From Phoronis australis (lineage: Eukaryota; Phoronida; Phoronidae): DNA of 45,266 nt. The notes beneath the pieces were generated by a model that was given only the letters and a program-made list of their open reading frames with translations, ran no database searches and was not told the origin of the DNA. Position numbers and translations under genes: made by a program. Shown here piece after piece: positions 41,291-45,266 of the stretch (position 1 is its first letter; every line of letters begins with the position of its first letter). Where the stretch lies: contig NMRA01000791.1 in assembly GCA_002633005.1 (NCBI GenBank), positions 23,207-68,472 of the forward strand, in the 5' to 3' direction.

Positions 41291-42009
41291 TGCGCCCTAT
41301 TAGGGACTTCGGAAATGAAACTGGGCTCGCTATTTTCGACGATTTGAAAAGATTGTTTTCGGCAAGTGCTGTGTAGACAATAAGTAAAAACGATAGTTAA
41401 ATCCGGGTCTTTAATGAATATGCTTTATTCGAAGTTTTGGAATTTTGACGCGATTGGATATTCCAGCTGCCCCGAGTTAGTGCGCTGGCTACTACGCTAT
41501 ATAACGACGAGATTGGGTTATGCGTGCATATAACAACGAAAAATTTTGGCAGTCTTTTTAGTGAAACAAAACCTCGAACAATCTGCCTACTGGTCAGTTT
41601 TCATGTGGACATGCAGTGTCTAGATGGCTGTGTAACCTGTCTTGCGGTGTCAGTCTAGATAGGCCAAAGAGAAGTGTCTCATTACACACAATTGTAAGGT
41701 ACATGTACATGTATATCCGTTAGAGAGTAGCAGCGTACTTTCAGCTTAAGCACGCTTAAGATAAACTTTGCAGGTGCACTTTCATTTATTTTGCTTGTCC
41801 TCGTGATATTTACATTCAATACATGTGCACAGCAGAGACTTTATGGTTCCGGAACACACAACGATATACAACGTATTTTACGATGAAAAACGTTAAAAGT
41901 GTTAAAAAGGCGCTCAAGATTGAGCTTATACTTTTGTCCGTCAGTCCTGTAATCTGGCATCCTCAACCTCCTCTGGCTCGTTCTTAGCTTGAAGGTAAGT
42001 GGTATTAAT
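41291..42009. other. non-coding stretch
   Basis: No gene recognised between the short repeat and the minus-strand open region. It includes ACATGTACATGTATATCC, two overlapping copies of the window's common palindrome. Confidence 0.5.
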
Positions 42010-43877
42010 TTAATCATTACGCATTACGGACATATCAATAATAGTTGGAAAATGCAACGTCACAAACAAAATGTGACTGTGAGCCAAGGTGGTGACACTA
42101 GAAGGCTTAACATCGTCCAGTGCCAGTGGAATGTCTTCACCCATGCTGGCCAGACCACTGCTCTGAAATTTTATTGTGTCCTTCTCAACAGTTTCATCTA
42201 TTAACGTGTACTCTATAAGATTTACAGTATGAGAAGAAATGGCATCTTGGGGCAACTTAGCGAAGCTGTGCAAATTTGCATCTTCTAGACTTTTACTTTC
42301 GACGCTGCCTGGTTTGCTGTATAGAGTCTCAGATGGGGAGCGTCGTGAGTCCTGTGCAAACATTTCGCCAATCGCAGAGGAAATTGTAGGCTCAGTCGAA
42401 TCACTGAAATCTGTCAGTGTGATGTCGTCTAAGTGGCGACTTCCAACGTTTATACTTCCAGACTGCTCGAATTTCCCCTTACTATAATCATTGTGAGTGA
42501 ATTCAACAATACTTGAAGAGTGTATGACTTCCTTTCGAACATCTTCAACGTAGCCTGGCTTGTTTATGCCTTCCAGTTTACCGGCTTCTTTCTCCCCAGT
42601 ATCAATCATACATGTAGAGCTACGGCGGATGATTTCTGAAGCAGCTATTTCAATAGAGAAAAAAAATGCACCGTAAGGCAACCCATGGAGATCACAATCT
42701 TCGGCATCCGCAGGAATTTAATCAATATTTCGTATTTCGATGCAATTTTCTTCCTCGGGTGCAATAATAGGGATTTGGCTTGCCAATAACTCTGGCAGCT
42801 CTGTCTTTCCATAGACATTCTTCTTCAGCAATTCATCCTTGTCTGTGGAAATGTAGTAAACTTCCTCAGAAACTCTAGACTCGGTCGACTTGGCGGCGTC
42901 TTCAAAGTGGTGACCTTCAACGCTTTTACTTTTAGATTTCAAGACTTTTTTCATACCAGCAGGGAAACAAGCGATATCTGACGATTGCATGACTTCCTTT
43001 CGAACATTGTCAACGTCAATTGGTTTGTTTCTGTCATCCAGTTTCGTAATTTCTCCCACTCTACCATCAGAGTTACTGATTGGCACTTTTGTTGAATTTG
43101 GGAGGTCCGTCTTTTGATGGTCATTAGTCTTCCACATCCCATCTTTCTTTGTAGAAATGGAGCACACTTTCTCCGAAACTGTAGACTCAGTTGTCTTAGT
43201 AAAACCAGACAGTGTGGCGTCATCTAAGTGGTCATTTTGAACGGGATTTGCTTTCGGATTTCAAATTTTTTCCTCACTACAAGCCTCATCAGCAAGCCCA
43301 GTGGTACTTGACGGCTGAATGACTTCTGTTGAAAATCTTCGTCGTCGCCTGGTTTGTTTCTACCGTTCAATTGCATGACTTCTCTCCCTTTAACACCAGG
43401 GTAATCAGTAGGATCTTTCTGTTGATTTGTTAGATCAGTATTTTCATGGACATTCTATTTTACATGTACATTCTTTTCGTTCTCTGTGGAATCGCGGGTT
43501 ACTTCCTCCGAAGTGTTTCTTTCACATTTTGCGTCCTCTTTGTAGATGCTTGTCGAGTTTCCGATTTCGCACTCGACTTCACACTCCGTGACATGCCCAC
43601 CAAGGTCCGTTGATTTACGGACAGTGTTTGCCTTTTTGCGGCGTGATGCTATCGCAAGAAGACAACACAAATCTGTTACGCACCTGACATAAGAATCCAT
43701 TAATTTGGTGTCAGCTTCTGCTTTGTTAACAGTTCTGCACGTGTCAGACGTGTCTCCTGGCCACTCGCTATTCACTGCCGTGGTTCCAGAGGCGTCTTTG
43801 TTGCCAAAAGACACAATGAGCGGAAATTTCCTCGTGACAGGGTAAATTTTCTTGGTCTTTCTCAACATAATTCGCAA
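42010..43877 (-). pseudogene. minus-strand repeat protein, Ser/Thr/Glu/Lys-rich, broken by stops
   Basis: The frame starting at 43877 (MRIMLRKTKKIYPV) runs 140 codons and contains CVTDLCCLLAIASRRKK, a short hydrophobic-basic element, then an acidic part. It ends at TAG 43455-43457. Translation continues recognisably past it to a frameshift near 43335, past TGA 43261-43263 and past TAA 42718-42720; on either side of the last stop the frame is open for 149 and 223 codons. Three related units (43165-43360, 42855-43030, 42375-42560) share HLDDATL, STEST-VSE and RNKP-x4-VRKEV-x-SS. The rest is low-complexity. I do not know a family. It may be a recently dead gene, a coding gene with sequencing errors, or the 3' portion of a spliced gene. 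Confidence 0.5.
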
Positions 43878-45186
43878 AATAAAGTGGATAAACCATAACT
43901 TTTATAAAATTTCGTATGAAACTGTGAGCCATTCCCGGCTTCATTTTGCAGAATTTGAAAATTGCATACGTCACGAATAATTCGACGTCACCAATTGTAC
44001 ACGTCAAATGCCAACAACCAGGAATTTCCGAAAATATAGACTCACCCCAAAGCAAGTACGTCCATTGGCGAATTTTTGAAAACCTTAAAAAAGTACAACC
44101 ATGTGCGTATTTTCGGTACGGTTAGCATGTCTTGAAAATCGGACGGACCCGTTTTATGTATGTAATGTGTTTTGAAGTAAAGATTTGTTTTGGCGAAACA
44201 TTATATTTTGGGTCTCGCGATTTCACTCAATTGACTATCATTTATCGAGATGTTGATTTTGGTGGTAACTAAGATTATGAAGGACAATTCTAACAAACTG
44301 TGTTTGCCTAATGAGAAATAAGTATGGAAGAATGAAATTCTTACCAGTGAGATACAATTACATGCATTAAAAAGAACGTGTTTTGTTAAAAATTCACTCA
44401 TATGTTTAAAGATACATAAAATGTTTGAACGTTTCGGAAAATATGCCCGCCTTCTTTCCGAAAATACGGCTGACTGGCTACATAATGGGTTTCCTTTGAC
44501 GTTTTTCCATTGGCCAGTTTTCGTACACAGTCTGACCATCTTGTTTCGACAGGGTCGGTTTCATATTGCGATTCATTTGAACTAATATGAGTTAGTTTGT
44601 AAGGATGGCAAGTTGTCTGGTATGAAGTGCACGTGCGATATTTTAGAGTGCAAACCACAGTGACAAGTTTGCATTACTTTACGCCCATGTCCAACTATGG
44701 TGAAAAAACATAAAAACCTAGTGTCAGCTCCATGGCCGAACCAAAACAGCCATGACTCAAACACAGGACAAAAAAACTCTTTGGCTGAAAGCATAAGACT
44801 GCGAGCCCCCTGATTTTCTGAATGATGCCGTAGGACTCCCAGTGTTTTCGGCCAGTTTTGTCCTGTGTAGCACTCTCCAATATGGCGTCATATTGACAAC
44901 GCGAGCTGCATGTATCTGAGAGGCGCGTGCCCGGCCTGGATAGCTATGACCACAAAACTCGATCAAAACTCAGCAAGCAGACAGCTGGAAATTCACTGTG
45001 CAAACTGTTGCGGATAGTCTCGGGGTTGCAGGCTCTACTAATATATATAGAATACAATGCTTACGTGCGGGAGTTGCATTCCAGCTGACACCGCGTTAAA
45101 TTATCTGATCGCATTTCGTCAAACCGCAAAGCACGAATGAATGTTAATAACCATACATGTATATATGATTGAGTGAGAAATCCTTG
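43878..45186. other. upstream stretch of the minus-strand gene, no firm feature
   Basis: Several short minus frames exist (for example 44055-43768 and 44658-44398) but none is recognisable. RLCTKTGQWKNVKGNPLC near 44539 resembles the end of a Sushi domain, without the rest of it. A 24 bp sequence at 44867-44890 is an inverted copy of 38434-38457. Confidence 0.4.
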
Positions 45187-45227
45187 TCTCTCTCTCTCTA
45201 TCTCACTCAATCTCTCTCTCTCTCACG

Positions 45228-45258
<31 letters not shown>

Positions 45259-45266
45259 TCCCTCTC
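45187..45266 (+). repeat. CT microsatellite at the right edge
   Basis: A run of CT units interrupted by ATCTCACTCAAT, TCACG and CCCTC, continuing to the end of the window. Confidence 0.95.

Noticed and set aside
44398-44658. Sushi (CCP) domain end, RLCTKTGQWKNVKGNPLC
   Set aside because: Only the last part fits; the first two cysteines and the central hydrophobic pattern are not in the same frame.
1-45266. Bacterial-type features (operons, CRISPR, riboswitches, terminators) and tRNA genes
   Set aside because: Nothing with the required repeat-spacer, cloverleaf or box A/B structure was found, and the gene structure is clearly that of an animal nuclear genome.

Overview
The window looks like intron-rich nuclear DNA from a marine invertebrate animal. 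Short coding exons lie hundreds to thousands of bases apart, each with an AG acceptor, a GT donor and a conserved intron phase. Between them are decayed transposons of several classes. The palindrome TACATGTA is strongly over-represented, and a 1.5 kb segment is present twice around a single N. I think amphioxus is a plausible source because of the TACATGTA richness, high polymorphism and shuffled extracellular domains. A hemichordate, mollusc or other invertebrate cannot be excluded. I see no prokaryotic genes, operons, CRISPR arrays, tRNAs or rRNAs.

Only one gene is well supported: a plus-strand secreted modular metalloprotease whose visible exons run from 9852 to 36229. In order they encode the C-terminal half of an astacin (M12A) catalytic domain, EGF, CUB, EGF, thrombospondin type 1 (TSP1), MAM, a Pro/Thr linker, a ShKT domain, a second Pro/Thr linker and a second ShKT domain. 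All 15 exons join in one open frame, and nearly every module boundary is phase 1, as expected of exon shuffling. The signal peptide, propeptide and N-terminal half of the astacin domain were not found. No terminal stop-bearing exon was recognised.

Region by region. 1-6900: a possible minus-strand terminal exon at the left edge, then two copies of a DNA transposon family with termini AATTGACCTATCGC; one carries a nested 899 bp TTAA-flanked element with 300 bp inverted arms. 6920-9929: the imperfect 1.5 kb tandem copy, which duplicates and truncates the first astacin exon at the N and is probably an assembly artefact. 9852-36229: the astacin gene. Its introns hold a decayed C2H2-containing multicopy-type gene (12094-13980), a non-LTR reverse transcriptase relic (16495-17050), a third copy of the transposon family (24730-26686), G-rich hAT-like MITEs and a small foldback element. 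36230-41990: mostly non-coding DNA with inverted repeats and one MITE flanked by a 5 bp direct repeat. 42010-43877: a minus-strand Ser/Thr/Glu/Lys-rich protein with three internal repeats, interrupted by three stops and one frameshift. The right edge is a CT microsatellite.

No undescribed system is demonstrated. The most interesting points are the metalloprotease architecture, the empty-site proof of the nested TTAA insertion, the intron-bearing decayed gene and the interrupted repeat protein.
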